64,000 bases of DNA. Source: Frondihabitans sucicola (GTDB lineage: Bacteria > Actinomycetota > Actinomycetes > Actinomycetales > Microbacteriaceae). Below, in pieces: positions 9,347 through 19,186 of this stretch. Position numbers and translations under genes: made by a program. Position 1 is the stretch's first letter; each line of letters begins with the position of its first letter. The notes below the pieces were generated by a model. It was not told the origin of the DNA and did not search any database. It saw only the letters and a list, made by a program, of their open reading frames with translations. The stretch is taken from positions 4,159,042-4,223,041 of the forward strand of contig NZ_AP027732.1 of NCBI RefSeq assembly GCF_030296615.1, given 5' to 3'.

Positions 9347-10402
9347 ATGCCCCGGAACACGCGCACCTCGTCGGGCCGCCCCTCGGTCACGCTCAAGGAC
9401 GTCGCCGAGCGCGTCGGAGTCACGTCGTCGGCCGCCTCGATGGCCCTCGGCGGTCACGGCAGGATCAGCGAGAAGACCCGTCAAGCCATCCGCGAGGCCG
9501 CCGCCGAACTCGGCTACGTCCCCAGCTCGGCGGGCCGCGCGCTCCGCAATCAGCGGTCCGGGGCCGTCGCGCTGATCGTGCCGGACACCTCGCAGCACGT
9601 CCTCGGCCACAGCTACTTCATGCACGTGCTCACCGGGATCTCCGCGGCCGCGAACGCCCGCGACGTCCAGGTGATCCTGTCGACCACGACCGAAGAGGCG
9701 GGCGACGTCGCCGCCTATCAGCGCGTCGTCCGCTCCCGGAGCGCCGACGGCGCGATCGTCACGAGCGCGGCCGTCACCGACCCCGGGCTCGAAGCGCTCG
9801 TCGCCAGCGGCCTGCCCGTGGTGCTGATCGGCAACTTCCCCTATCTGCCCGATGCCGTCTCCGTCGGAATCGACGACGTCGCGGCCAGCCGGCGAGCGAC
9901 GGAGCACCTCCTCGACGTGCACGGCCGGACGGAGCTGGTGCACGTCACCGGTCCGCTCGACCACCAGACGGGAATCGATCGCAGGATCGGCTTCCTCGAC
10001 GCCATCGAGGCGAGCGGCGGTCGGGCGCACGGCCGGCTGCTCGAAGGCGACTTCAGCGAAGCCGCCGGCCGGCAGGCGGTCGAGTCGCTCCTCGGCCGAG
10101 GAACCGGGGTCGACGGCATCGTCTTCGCGAACGACGACATGGCGTTCGGCGGCCTGCAGGCCCTCAAGGCCGCGGGCCGGAGCGTTCCCGGAGACGTCTC
10201 GATCGTCGGCTTCGACGACTTCGGCCTGTCGCGGGTGACCACGCCCGGCATCACCACGATGCGGGCGCCCGCCGAGGACATGGCACGCCGGGCCACCGAA
10301 CGACTCTTCCGCGTGATCGACGGCTCGGGCGGCAGCCCGGACCGCCTCACCCTTCCCGTCGACCTCGTCGTGCGCGATTCCTGCGGCTGCCCGGCCGCCT
10401 GA
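9347..10402 (+). CDS. LacI-family transcriptional regulator
   Basis: A 351-residue LacI/GalR repressor. The N-terminal helix-turn-helix reads VTLKDVAERVGVTSSAASMAL at about residues 12-32, followed by the hinge helix SSAGRALRNQRSG. The C-terminal sugar-binding domain ends with IVGFDDFGLSRVTTPGITTM, a conserved family stretch. GGAG precedes the ATG. It stands at the head of a binding protein, two permeases and a GH1 hydrolase in the same direction, and two matching operators lie just upstream. It probably represses the whole set until a beta-glucoside or its product binds (inference). Confidence 0.9.
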   Translation: MPRNTRTSSGRPSVTLKDVAERVGVTSSAASMALGGHGRISEKTRQAIREAAAELGYVPSSAGRALRNQRSGAVALIVPDTSQHVLGHSYFMHVLTGISAAANARDVQVILSTTTEEAGDVAAYQRVVRSRSADGAIVTSAAVTDPGLEALVASGLPVVLIGNFPYLPDAVSVGIDDVAASRRATEHLLDVHGRTELVHVTGPLDHQTGIDRRIGFLDAIEASGGRAHGRLLEGDFSEAAGRQAVESLLGRGTGVDGIVFANDDMAFGGLQALKAAGRSVPGDVSIVGFDDFGLSRVTTPGITTMRAPAEDMARRATERLFRVIDGSGGSPDRLTLPVDLVVRDSCGCPAA

Positions 10403-10473
10403 TCACCACCGATCGTCCTTCTCGAACGCGCCCACAGCACCACCCGCACCACCCACTCAAAGGAGAGTCACCC

Positions 10474-11740
10474 ATGAAAGTCACATCCCCCTTCGTCGTG
10501 CTCGGCGTAGCGGCCTCGCTCGTCGCCCTGACGGCCTGTTCCGGCGGCAGCAGCGCCTCCGGCAGCGGAGGAAAAGTCGACCTCAGCGTCTGGACCGGCT
10601 TCACCGGAGGCGACCGCCCCGGCTACGCCACCATCGTCAAGGACTTCAACGCCTCCCACCCCGACATCCACGTCACGATGACCGTTCAGCCGTGGGACAC
10701 CATCGGCCAGAAACTGCCCTCGGCCTGGCTCACCGGTCAGGGCCCCGACATCGCCGCCCCGAGCTCCGACCCGAACGCCATCGCCCAGTACGTCAAGACC
10801 AACTCGGTCCTCCCGCTGACGAACACCGGCAGCGGCGACTCGAAGATCAACACGTCGAAGCTCGCTCCCGGCACGGTCGAGGAGTTCACCTACAACGGCA
10901 AGCTCTACGCCATCCCGGCCAACTTCGCCACGCTGAGCCTCTACTACAACAAGAAGAAGTTCGCGGCGGCCGGGATCACCACGGCGCCGACCACGGTCGC
11001 GGAGTTCCAGGAGGACGCCCAGAAGCTCACCCTCGACAAGGGGCAGAAGCAGTACGGGCTCGCCCTCGCCGACAACCAGACCATCCAGATGTGGCCGATC
11101 CTGCAGTGGCTGTCCGGCGGTGACATCGTCGACGGCAAGAACTGCAGCGTTCTCCAGACGGCTGCCGGGCAGAAGAGCCTGTCGACCTGGAGCGACCTGG
11201 TGGTGAAGGACAAGATCGCCCCCGTCGGTCTCACCGGAGCCGAAGCCGACTCCTCTTCTCGGCCGGCAAGGCCGCGATGGAGATGAACGGCCCGTGGGCT
11301 GCGCCGGGCTACAAGGCGGCCGGAATCGACCTCGGCATCGCGACGATCCCCGTCGGCGTCGACGGTTCGAGCGTGACGCTCGGCTCGACGGCACCGCTCG
11401 CGATCTCGGCCAAGACGAAGTACCCGAAGCAGGCGCAGGAGTTCCTCGCCTACTGGACCAGCAAGTCGGTCCAGCAGAAGTTCTCCTTCAGACCGGATTC
11501 CCGCCGCTGCGCACGGACCTGAGCGACGACGCGAAGCTCAAGGCCGACCCGACCGTGTCCGTGTTCGCCTCCCAGGTGCCCGACTCCCGTCTCTACCTCC
11601 CGCACGTCCCGAACGCGACCCAGGTCGACTCCAACGGCTACGTCCCGCTGATCGGCGAGATCACGCGCGGCAAATCGGTGTCGTCCTCGACCGAGACGAC
11701 CGGGAAGACCATCGACGCGCTGACGGGCTGCTCCTCCTGA
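10474..11740 (+). CDS. ABC sugar-binding lipoprotein, CUT1 family (two frameshifts)
   Basis: Extracellular solute-binding protein for an oligosaccharide importer. The signal peptide ends in the lipobox LTACSGG with the lipid-modified Cys near residue 22, followed by a Ser/Gly linker and KVDLSVWTGFTGGDRPG. The frame breaks at CC 11252-11253 and CC 11485-11486. One C at each gives ADSLFSAGKAAMEMNGPW and KFSLQTGFPPLRTDLSDD, restoring a 422-residue protein typical of the family. AAAGGAGAG precedes the ATG. The stop overlaps the start of the next permease (TGATG). Confidence 0.85.
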
Positions 11741-12695
11741 TGTCGACCGAGACCGCCGACCGCGCTCCGTCCCGCCTCGCGCGGGCGGGGCGCGGCCCGC
11801 CCCCACCAGAGTCGCGCCTCCGCGTCGGCGCCGGATCCGCTTCCAGCCCGCGTGGCTGTTCATGGCCCCGAGCATCCTCATCCTCGGCGTCTTCGTCCTG
11901 TTCCCGATCCTGCAGTCGCTCTACTACAGCTTCTTCGACTGGACCATCGGAGCGGTGTCTCAGCAGTTCGTCGGCTTCGGCAACTACGCCAAGCTCTTCC
12001 AGGATCCCCAGTTCTGGAACGCCCTCGGGATCACGATCGTCTTCACCGTGGTGTCCGTCGTCCTGCTCCTCGCCCTCGGTCTCGGCACGGGGCTCCTGCT
12101 CCTCCGCGACACGCTGATCACGCGGCTCGTGCGGTCGATCTTCTTCTTCCCGACGATCGTCTCGCTCGTCTCGATCGGGCTCGTCTGGAAGTTCCTGCTC
12201 GACCCCGACATCGGACTCGTCGGCGGCCTGTCGCAGGTGTTCGGAATCACGCCCGTCCACTGGCTCCAGTCGACGTCGCTGGCCCTCCCCTCGGTGATCT
12301 TCGTCGACATCTGGAAGAACGTCGGCTTCGCGATGATCCTGTTCGTCGCCGGCCTGAAGGGCGTTCCGCAGGAACGCTACGAGGCCGGCCGACTCGACGG
12401 CGCCGGCACCTGGCAGCTCACCCGCTTCATCACGATCCCGAGCATCCGTCCGACGATGCTGTTCACGACCATGATCCTGACGATCCAGTCGCTGCAGGTC
12501 TTCGACCTCGTCTACGTGATGACCGACGGCGGACCCGTCTTCCACACGGACACGCTCGTGAACCTGCTCTACCGGGACGGCTTCGTGAACTTCCAGACCG
12601 GCTACGCGTCGGCGATCTCGTGGGTGCTGTTCGCGATCATCATGCTGATCTCCGCCCTCCAACTGAAAGTGTTCAGGTACAACGATGTCGACTGA
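11740..12695 (+). CDS. ABC sugar permease, MalF/UgpA type (one frameshift)
   Basis: Inner-membrane permease with six predicted helices, the first around FMAPSILILGVFVLFPILQ. The EAA-like loop that docks the ATPase reads EAGRLDGAGTWQLTRFITIP. The ATG overlaps the binding-protein stop. The N-terminal ~25 codons are in a different frame from the body, joined at the C run 11800-11804. One more C gives GPPPTRVAPPRRRRIRFQPAWLFMAP and a 318-residue product. No ATPase gene is in the operon, so a shared MsiK-type ATPase is likely (inference from CUT1 systems in actinobacteria). Confidence 0.85.
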
Positions 12696-13545
12696 CGTCT
12701 CCGTCGCCCGTCGCCGACCGGCCAAGCCGTCGGCCACGCTGGCCGCCGTGTTCAAGTGGATCCTGCTCGGCATCGGAGTCGTGGTCGCTCTCGTCCCCTT
12801 CGTCTGGATGGTGTCCGGCTCGTTCCGGAGCGAGTCCGACCTGTTCCACAACCCGGCGAGCCTGTTCCCGACCAGCTGGACCCTGCACGGCTACATCGGC
12901 GTCTGGCAGCAGCTGCCCTTCGTCCGCCTGCTGGTCAACTCGTTCGTCTTCGCGGGCGTGACCACGGCGGCCTGTCTGCTGTTCGACTCGATGTGCGCCT
13001 ACGCCCTGGCGCGTCTGCGCTTCCGGGGCCGGAACGTCGCGTTCGTCCTCGTGATCGCGACCCTGATGGTGCCGTTCCAGGTGACGCTGATCCCCGTGTT
13101 CATCGAGCTGTTCCACTTCGGTTGGCTGAACACCTACCAGGGGCTGATCGTCCCGCGGGCGACGAGCGCCTTCGGCATCTTCCTGCTGCGCCAGTTCTTC
13201 ATCAGCATCCCCGCGGAGCTCGACGAGGCGGCCAGGATCGACGGCGCCGGGCACGTCCGGATCTACTGGCAGGTCATCCTCCCGCTGGCCAAACCCGCTC
13301 TCGCCACCGTCGCGATCCTGAACTTCATGAATCTCTGGAACGATCTGCTCTGGCCGCTCGTCGTGACCAGTTCGCCGACCATGCTGACGCTGCCGGCCGG
13401 GCTCACTCTCTTCGGCGGTCAGCACGTCACCGATCACGCCGTCCTGCTCGCGGGTGCCACCATCTCACTGCTGCCCATCGCGCTCGGCTTCTTCTTCGCT
13501 CAGAAGTACTTCGTCGCCGGAGTCGCCACGACGGGTCTGAAGTGA
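12685..13545 (+). CDS. ABC sugar permease, MalG type
   Basis: A 286-residue inner-membrane partner of the preceding permease, with six hydrophobic segments. The ATPase-docking loop is ELDEAARIDGAGHVRIYWQVILP near residues 178-200, and the C-terminus is QKYFVAGVATTGLK, both typical of MalG-like CUT1 permeases. Its ATG lies inside the last codons of the upstream permease (11-base overlap), and its stop overlaps the GTG of the GH1 gene, so all are translated together. Confidence 0.92.
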   Translation: MSTDVSVARRRPAKPSATLAAVFKWILLGIGVVVALVPFVWMVSGSFRSESDLFHNPASLFPTSWTLHGYIGVWQQLPFVRLLVNSFVFAGVTTAACLLFDSMCAYALARLRFRGRNVAFVLVIATLMVPFQVTLIPVFIELFHFGWLNTYQGLIVPRATSAFGIFLLRQFFISIPAELDEAARIDGAGHVRIYWQVILPLAKPALATVAILNFMNLWNDLLWPLVVTSSPTMLTLPAGLTLFGGQHVTDHAVLLAGATISLLPIALGFFFAQKYFVAGVATTGLK

Positions 13546-14861
13546 GCGCGGCGTTCGAGCGCGGCACCCTGACCTGGGTGGCCGGCATCGAAGACACCTG
13601 CGTCTACCCGCCCGCGCGCTTCGCCATGGAGGCGCTCGACGAGTACGACCTGACGGAGCACTCGCTGCACTGGCGGAGCGACCTCGACACGGTGCAGGAA
13701 CTCGGCGTCACGGCTCTGCGCTACGGCGTCAATTGGCCACGCGTCCACACGGCACCGCACGAGTTCGACTGGGCGGTCCTCGACGAACGCCTCGCGTACG
13801 CGACCGAAGACCTCGGGCTGACCGTGATAGCCGACCTGGTGCACTACGGCACCCCGACCTGGCTCGACGACTCGTTCGCCGACCCGCGCTATCCCGACGC
13901 CGTCGCGGAGTTCGCCGGAGCCTTCGCCGAGCGCTACCGCGGCCTGGTCGACCACATCACGCCCCTCAACGAGCCGGTGACCACGGCCTCGTTCTGCGGT
14001 CTCCGCGGAGTCTGGCCGCCTGCCCTCACGGGCTGGGACGGCTGGGCCACCGTCGTCCTGGGGATCGTCGAAGGAATGGCGCGCTCGATCGAAGCCATCC
14101 GCGCGGCGAACCCGGAGGCGGTCGTCGTGCACGTCGAGGCATCGGCCCTGTACGCCGCAGGGGCCCCGCACCTGGGCGACCTCGCCACCCACCTCGAGTC
14201 GATCGGCACTCTGCCGACCGACCTGCTGCTCGGACGGGTTACTCCCGAACACGAGCTCTACGACTGGCTGGTCAGCCAGGGAGCCACCGCCGAGCGCCTG
14301 GACCGACTGACCCGGGATCCTGCGCGAATCGATCTGATGGGCGTCAACTACTACCCGGACCTCTCGCCGCGCACTCTCGTCGACGCCGAGGGCCAGGTGT
14401 CGCAGGTCGCGACGAACCGCTGGGCGGAGGGGCTCGCGGCGACGCTGCGCACGTTCGCCGAGCGCTACCGGCTGCCGCTCGTCGTCACCGAGACGAGCAT
14501 CGAAGGCGACGACGACGTGCGAGCGGCATGGGTCGACGCGTCGATCGACGCGGTCCGGGCGCTCGTGGCGGAGGGGGTCGACGTGCGCGGCTACACCTGG
14601 TGGCCGGTCTTCGACTTCGTCGACTGGTCCTTCGCCTCCGGAGGCCGCAACGTCGAGGAGTTCCAGGTCGACGACGGCCTGGTCGAGGCGCGCTCGTCGA
14701 GCACCGCGTCGAAGTCGCCCTACCTCCGGCGCATGGGGCTGATCCGGCTCGACGAGCAGGAGGACGGCACGCTGGCCCGCGTCCCCACGGCTGCCGCCGA
14801 CGGCTTCGCGGCCCGCACGCGCGCCGCCGGAGCCGACGTGATCGACGACCTCAGCGCCTGA
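13542..14861 (+). CDS. Glycoside hydrolase family 1 (beta-glucosidase-like)
   Basis: Hydrolyses beta-linked glucosides or galactosides in the cytoplasm. The acid/base Glu is in TPLNEPVTTA near residue 144 and the nucleophile Glu in VVTETSIEG near residue 317. The protein begins with TLTWVAGIEDTCVYPP. At 439 residues it is slightly shorter than the usual 450-480. The nucleophile motif departs from the usual ITENG, so the exact substrate is uncertain. The GTG start overlaps the permease stop (GTGA). It is the last gene of the LacI-controlled uptake operon and presumably cleaves the imported sugar. Confidence 0.82.
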   Translation: MSAAFERGTLTWVAGIEDTCVYPPARFAMEALDEYDLTEHSLHWRSDLDTVQELGVTALRYGVNWPRVHTAPHEFDWAVLDERLAYATEDLGLTVIADLVHYGTPTWLDDSFADPRYPDAVAEFAGAFAERYRGLVDHITPLNEPVTTASFCGLRGVWPPALTGWDGWATVVLGIVEGMARSIEAIRAANPEAVVVHVEASALYAAGAPHLGDLATHLESIGTLPTDLLLGRVTPEHELYDWLVSQGATAERLDRLTRDPARIDLMGVNYYPDLSPRTLVDAEGQVSQVATNRWAEGLAATLRTFAERYRLPLVVTETSIEGDDDVRAAWVDASIDAVRALVAEGVDVRGYTWWPVFDFVDWSFASGGRNVEEFQVDDGLVEARSSSTASKSPYLRRMGLIRLDEQEDGTLARVPTAAADGFAARTRAAGADVIDDLSA

Positions 14862-14939
14862 GGGCGGAGCCGCCTGCGCCGGACCGGTCGCTGTCGCTAG
14901 CCTGGGTCGGTCGGGCAGGCCTGCCGGAAGGGGTGGCAC

Positions 14940-16612
14940 ATGACAGAGCTGATGATCGAGGTGATCGCCGTCCTGGTGATCGCCGTCCTGGCCATCGCCG
15001 CCGCGACGGCGTTCGGTCCGAAGGTGGGCGTGGCGACACCACTCCTCCTCGTCGTGATCGGCATCGGGGTCGGTCTGATCCCGATGATCCCGAATTTCCA
15101 GTCGAATCCCGAACTCCTGCTCCTCGGCGTCCTGCCTCCCCTGCTCTACTCGTCGTCGGTGTCGATGCCGGCGATGAACTTCCGCCGCGAGTTCGCAGCC
15201 ATCGGCGGGCTCTCGGTCGTCCTCGTGATCGCGAGCGCCGTGATCCTGGGGCTGTTCTTCTCCTGGGCGATTCCAGGGCTGCCGCTGCCCTGGGGAATCG
15301 CCCTCGGCGCCGTCATCAGCCCGACCGACGCGGTGGCGACGTCGATCATCAAGAAGATCGGCGTCTCACCGCGGGCCGTGTCGATCCTCGAGGGGGAATC
15401 GCTGCTCAACGACGCGACGGCCCTCGTGCTGCTCAAGGCCGCCATCTCGGCGGCCGCCCTGTCGTTCTCGTTCTGGGGTGCGGCGGGCAACTTCGTCTAC
15501 TCGGTCCTCATCGCCGTCGGTATCGGCTTCCTGGTCGGCAAGGTCAACCTCTGGGTCCGGGCCCGGGTCAGCGACGCGACGGTCAACACCGTCATCGGCT
15601 TCGCCGTCCCCTTCGTGGCGTCCCTCCCGGCTGAGGCCCTGCAGGCCAGCGGTCTGGTCGCCGCCGTCGTCGCCGGCCTGGTCACCGGGCGCGGTGCGCC
15701 TCGCGTCCTGACCCCCGAGCACCGACTCTCCGACGCGCAGAACTGGCGCACGGTCGAGCTGGTCCTGGAGGGCGCCCTGTTCCTCATGATGGGGCTGCAG
15801 ATGTCCGGGATCGTGCAGGATCTCCAGCACGACTCGATCGGCATCGTCGCCGCGGCCGTCATCGCCGCGGGCGCCTTCGTCGTGACGCTGCTGGTCCGCG
15901 CCGTCTACGTGGGGCTCCTCATGCGCGGTCTCACGGCACGGGCGCGCCGGTACACCGAAGCGAAGGACCGCTTCGCGACGATGAAGGATCGCCTCGACAA
16001 GGGCGAGCCGATGATCCAGGGCGACGAGAAAGGTCCGCCGGGCGGCCGCGACCGATTCGAGCGGGCCGAGCAGGATCCCGGGCGACTCAGCCAGTTCACG
16101 ACGCGTCTCGTCCGCGGGCTGGCCGACATCGAGTACTACCTGAAGGCCCCCTCGGCTGGAAGGAAGGCACCGTGCTGATCTGGGCCGGCATGCGCGGTGC
16201 GGTCACGCTGGCCGCGGCGCAGACTCTCCCCGCGCAGGGCGTCCCTCACCGCAACCTGCTGATCTTCATCGCCTTCGCCGTGGCGGCAGGCTCCCTGTTG
16301 ATCCAGGGCGGCACGATCGGCTGGTTCGTGAAGCTCCTCAAGCCGGCGGTCGCCGACCCGTCCGAGGAGTTCGAGGAACGCACGAAGATGATGGACGTGC
16401 TCCGGACCGCGAGCGAGAAGGTGATCAGCGAGCGGGGCGCCGAGGGCCACTTCGACAAGGCGACGCGGATGGCGGTGATCGACGCTCAGCGCAACGCCCT
16501 CCTCGACGCCCGCGACGACGGAACCTTCGACGCGGAGGTCCTCGGCAGCGCGCTCACCGTGCTCGACGCCGACCAGATCGCGATCACGCTGCGCGGCGGC
16601 CCGGACTCCTGA
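14940..16612 (+). CDS. Monovalent cation:proton antiporter, CPA1 family (one frameshift)
   Basis: Membrane Na+/H+ (or K+/H+) exchanger with 10-12 hydrophobic segments. Conserved sites are SPTDAVATSIIKKIG and EGESLLNDATALVLL, the ion-binding region. The later IWAGMRGAVTLAAAQTLP stretch falls in another frame. The break is the C run 16147-16151. One more C gives KAPLGWKEGTVLIWAGMRG and a 557-residue protein with a long charged cytoplasmic loop before the last helices. A TAGCCT -10 box (14896) and GGAAGGGG precede the ATG. Convergent with the GH13 gene. Confidence 0.85.
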
Positions 16613-16695
16613 CCTCGCCGAGCGGGTCCAGGCGATCGACGTCGATCCACTCGCGCGACTGGACCGACGCTGACCGGGTGGATCGGCCGAGCGGG

Positions 16696-18441
16696 TCAGG
16701 CGAGAACGACGCGCACTTCCCACGGGCGGAGCACGGCTGCGGCGCCCGCCTCCGCGTAGTTGCCGATCAGCAGTGATCCTGCGCCCCACGGGCCCTCGAG
16801 GAGCAGCGGCGCCTCGAGCTCCGACCCCGAGAAATTGCCCGCGACGAGCAGACGACCGTCGTCGTCGGAGCGGGTGAAGGCGTACAGGGTCGGGTGCTCC
16901 GGCTCGAGCAGAGCGAACTCGCCCAGCGCGACGAGCGGCGACTCGTGCCGGAGGGCGATCAGCCGACGGTAGTACTCGAAGACCGAGCTGTCGCCCCGGG
17001 AACGGTCGGTCTCGACGTTGATCGTGTCGTGATTCGGGTTCACCTCGAGCCACGGGGTGCCCTCGGTGAAACCGGCTTGCGCGCCGGGCGTCCACTGGAC
17101 GGGCGTACGCGCGTTGTCGCGGGATCGGAACCGCAGGATCTCCAGCAGGTCGGCTTCGTCGCGACCCGAAGCCTTCTGCTCGGCGAACCAGTTGAGCGTC
17201 TCGATGTCCTGGTACTGGTCGATCCGCTGGAAGCCGGCGTTGGTCATCCCGATCTCGTCGCCCTGATAGACGTACGGCGTGCCCCGATGAAGATGCAGGA
17301 TCGTCGCCAGGAGAGTCGCGGACTCGTAGCGGTAACGGTCGTCGTCGGCTTGCCCGTCGTCGGCTCGGTCGTCGTCGGCTTGCCCGTCGTCCCCGAAGCG
17401 CGAGAGCGAGCGCGGCTGGTCGTGATTGCCGAGGTAGAGGCTGTTCCAGCCCTGGTCGGCGAGGCCGGTCTGCCAGCGGGAGAGCGAACGCTTGAGGTCG
17501 CGGAGGTCCAGCTCGACGTTGTCGAACTTGGAGGCAGGGCCGTGGTCGAGGCCGACGTGCTCGAACTGGAACACCATGTCGAGCTCCAGGCGATCGACCC
17601 CGGTGAAGAGGCGCGCGTCGTCGACCGTGACGCCGGGCATCTCGCCGACGGTGATGAGGTCGGCATCGCGGCCGGCGAAGACGCGGCGGTTCATCTCCTG
17701 GAGGTAGTCGTGGATCTGCGGCCCCATCTGGAAGCCGGTGCTGTCGCCGCGGAGATCCTGCTGGATCTTGGCGATGTGGTTGATGACGTCCATCCGGAAG
17801 CCGTCGACGCCGCGGTCGAGCCACCAGTTCATCATGTCGAAGACGGCGTCGCGGACGTCCGGGTTCTCCCAGTTGAGGTCGGGCTGCTTGGCGGCGAAGA
17901 GGTGCAGGTAGTACTGGTCGTCACCCGCCGGCTTCGTCCAGGCCGGACCGGAGAAGGCGCTGCGCCAGAGATTGGGCTCCACCGGCGCGGGCGTGCCGTC
18001 GGCCAGCGCCGGGCGAGCGGTCCCGTCGCGCCAGACGTACCAGTCGCGCTTCGGGCTGTCCGGCCCCCGCTTCGCCTCCACGAACCAGGCGTGCTCGTCG
18101 CTCGTGTGGTTCACGACGAGGTCCATCACGAGCTTGATGCCGCGCTCGTGCATCTCGGCGAGCAGGAGGTCGAACTCGTCCAGGGTGCCGAACAGGGGGT
18201 CGATGTCTTGGTAGTCGCTGATGTCGTAGCCGTTGTCGGCCTGCGGCGACCGGTAGATCGGCGACAGCCAGACGACGTCGACGCCGAGCTGCTGCAGATG
18301 GTCGAGGTGGGCGCGGATGCCGCCGAGGTCGCCGATTCCGTCGCCGTTGGAGTCGGCGAAGCTGCGGGGGTAGATCTGGTAGACGACGGCCTTGGTCCAC
18401 CAGGCGGGAGCGGGGATTAGGACTTCTTCGTTCTGACTCAC
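16696..18441 (-). CDS. GH13 alpha-glucosidase / oligo-1,6-glucosidase type
   Basis: Cytoplasmic alpha-glucoside hydrolase of 581 residues. The start reads WWTKAVVYQIYPRSFADSNGDG. Catalytic sites are GFRMDVINHI (nucleophile Asp), VGEMPG (acid/base Glu) and GNHDQPR (third Asp). Conserved VVNHTSDEHAWF is near residue 100. An unusual acidic insertion of two ten-residue repeats (DDGQADDDRA) lies just after SRFGDD and is encoded by a 30-bp tandem repeat at 17336-17390. Trehalose-6-phosphate hydrolase or isomaltase activity cannot be separated by reading. No transporter is adjacent. Convergent with the antiporter. Confidence 0.88.
   Translation of the reverse strand: MSQNEEVLIPAPAWWTKAVVYQIYPRSFADSNGDGIGDLGGIRAHLDHLQQLGVDVVWLSPIYRSPQADNGYDISDYQDIDPLFGTLDEFDLLLAEMHERGIKLVMDLVVNHTSDEHAWFVEAKRGPDSPKRDWYVWRDGTARPALADGTPAPVEPNLWRSAFSGPAWTKPAGDDQYYLHLFAAKQPDLNWENPDVRDAVFDMMNWWLDRGVDGFRMDVINHIAKIQQDLRGDSTGFQMGPQIHDYLQEMNRRVFAGRDADLITVGEMPGVTVDDARLFTGVDRLELDMVFQFEHVGLDHGPASKFDNVELDLRDLKRSLSRWQTGLADQGWNSLYLGNHDQPRSLSRFGDDGQADDDRADDGQADDDRYRYESATLLATILHLHRGTPYVYQGDEIGMTNAGFQRIDQYQDIETLNWFAEQKASGRDEADLLEILRFRSRDNARTPVQWTPGAQAGFTEGTPWLEVNPNHDTINVETDRSRGDSSVFEYYRRLIALRHESPLVALGEFALLEPEHPTLYAFTRSDDDGRLLVAGNFSGSELEAPLLLEGPWGAGSLLIGNYAEAGAAAVLRPWEVRVVLA
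17336..17390 (-). repeat. 30-bp tandem repeat inside the GH13 gene
   Basis: A 25-base unit, CGGTCGTCGTCGGCTTGCCC plus five bases, recurs with a 30-base period (17336 and 17366). It encodes the acidic DDGQADDDRA repeat and keeps the frame. Confidence 0.8.
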
Positions 18442-18535
18442 CCGTCGAGCCTAGGACGTGGTTCTGCGGGTGGTGTGGTGCGCGCCGCCTGCGCCCGCTG
18501 AGGTGGGCGCCGCCTGCGCCCCGGGAGCCCCTCCC

Positions 18536-18612
18536 GAAATCGAAGGGGATTCTCGAGTTGCGGCAGCCCTCGAGCGGCTCGGAGCCCGAATCGCGAGAAT
18601 CCCCTTCGATTT
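18536..18612. repeat. 77-bp palindromic intergenic element, copy 2
   Basis: The left arm is GAAATCGAAGGGGATTCTCG and the right arm (18592-18612) ends ATCCCCTTCGATTT. Flanks are CCCCTCC on the left and GGAGGGG on the right, extending the dyad. A G-rich tract follows to 18677. It lies between the GH13 start and the end of the next minus-strand gene. Confidence 0.85.
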
Positions 18613-18678
18613 AAGGAGGGGCGGGAGGGGCGGGCGGGTCGGGCAGGGCGGGCGGGTCGGGCGGGCGGCGGGCCCGGT

Positions 18679-19071
18679 TCAGACCAGCGCGTGACGGCGC
18701 GCCGGGCGCAGGCTGACGCGGTAGCTGCGGGGCACGAGCGCCCCCGCGGCGATGAGCTCGCGGCCGTCGCGCGGGTCGACGAGAGGCAGCTCGCCCGAGA
18801 AGAAGGGCACCGTCGTGTAGCCCGCAGCCGTCTCGCGAGCCATGACGCGCGGCAGCGCCACCCGGCAGAGCGGAAGGCCGACCAGGCCGAGGAAGAGCAC
18901 GACGACGGGCAGGATCGCAGCGTCGAGACCGGTCGTCGCACCCGAGGCCAGGGCGAGCAGGGTGCCGATGAGCGAGACGAAGCCGACAGCGGCGAGGACC
19001 GCCGCCAGCACGGTGGCCAGCGCCCAGGTATACGCCGGGACGCCGGAGACGAGGCGGGTGCTCTGCTGCAT
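18679..19071 (-). CDS. Small membrane protein of unknown function
   Basis: A 130-residue protein with two hydrophobic segments, around residues 11-42 (AYTWALATVLAAVLAAVGFV and following) and 50-68 (LDAAILPVVVLFLGLVGLPL). A soluble C-terminal half follows with PRDGRELIAAGALVPRSYRVSL. I do not recognise the family. The ATG at 19071 (MQQSTRL) is preferred to the upstream in-frame ATG at 19113, which has a basic leader. It is separated from the GH13 gene by the palindromic element and from the acyltransferase by 115 bp. Confidence 0.6.
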   Translation of the reverse strand: MQQSTRLVSGVPAYTWALATVLAAVLAAVGFVSLIGTLLALASGATTGLDAAILPVVVLFLGLVGLPLCRVALPRVMARETAAGYTTVPFFSGELPLVDPRDGRELIAAGALVPRSYRVSLRPARRHALV

Positions 19072-19186
19072 GGACGTGCCCTTCGGAGGTCGGGAGCGCA
19101 GGATCCTGCGCACGTCCTCAGGTTATGGAGCGTCGGCCGGCGGCCGCGCGTCCACTTTCAGGTGCCATCCGTTAGGGGGCCGCGGG

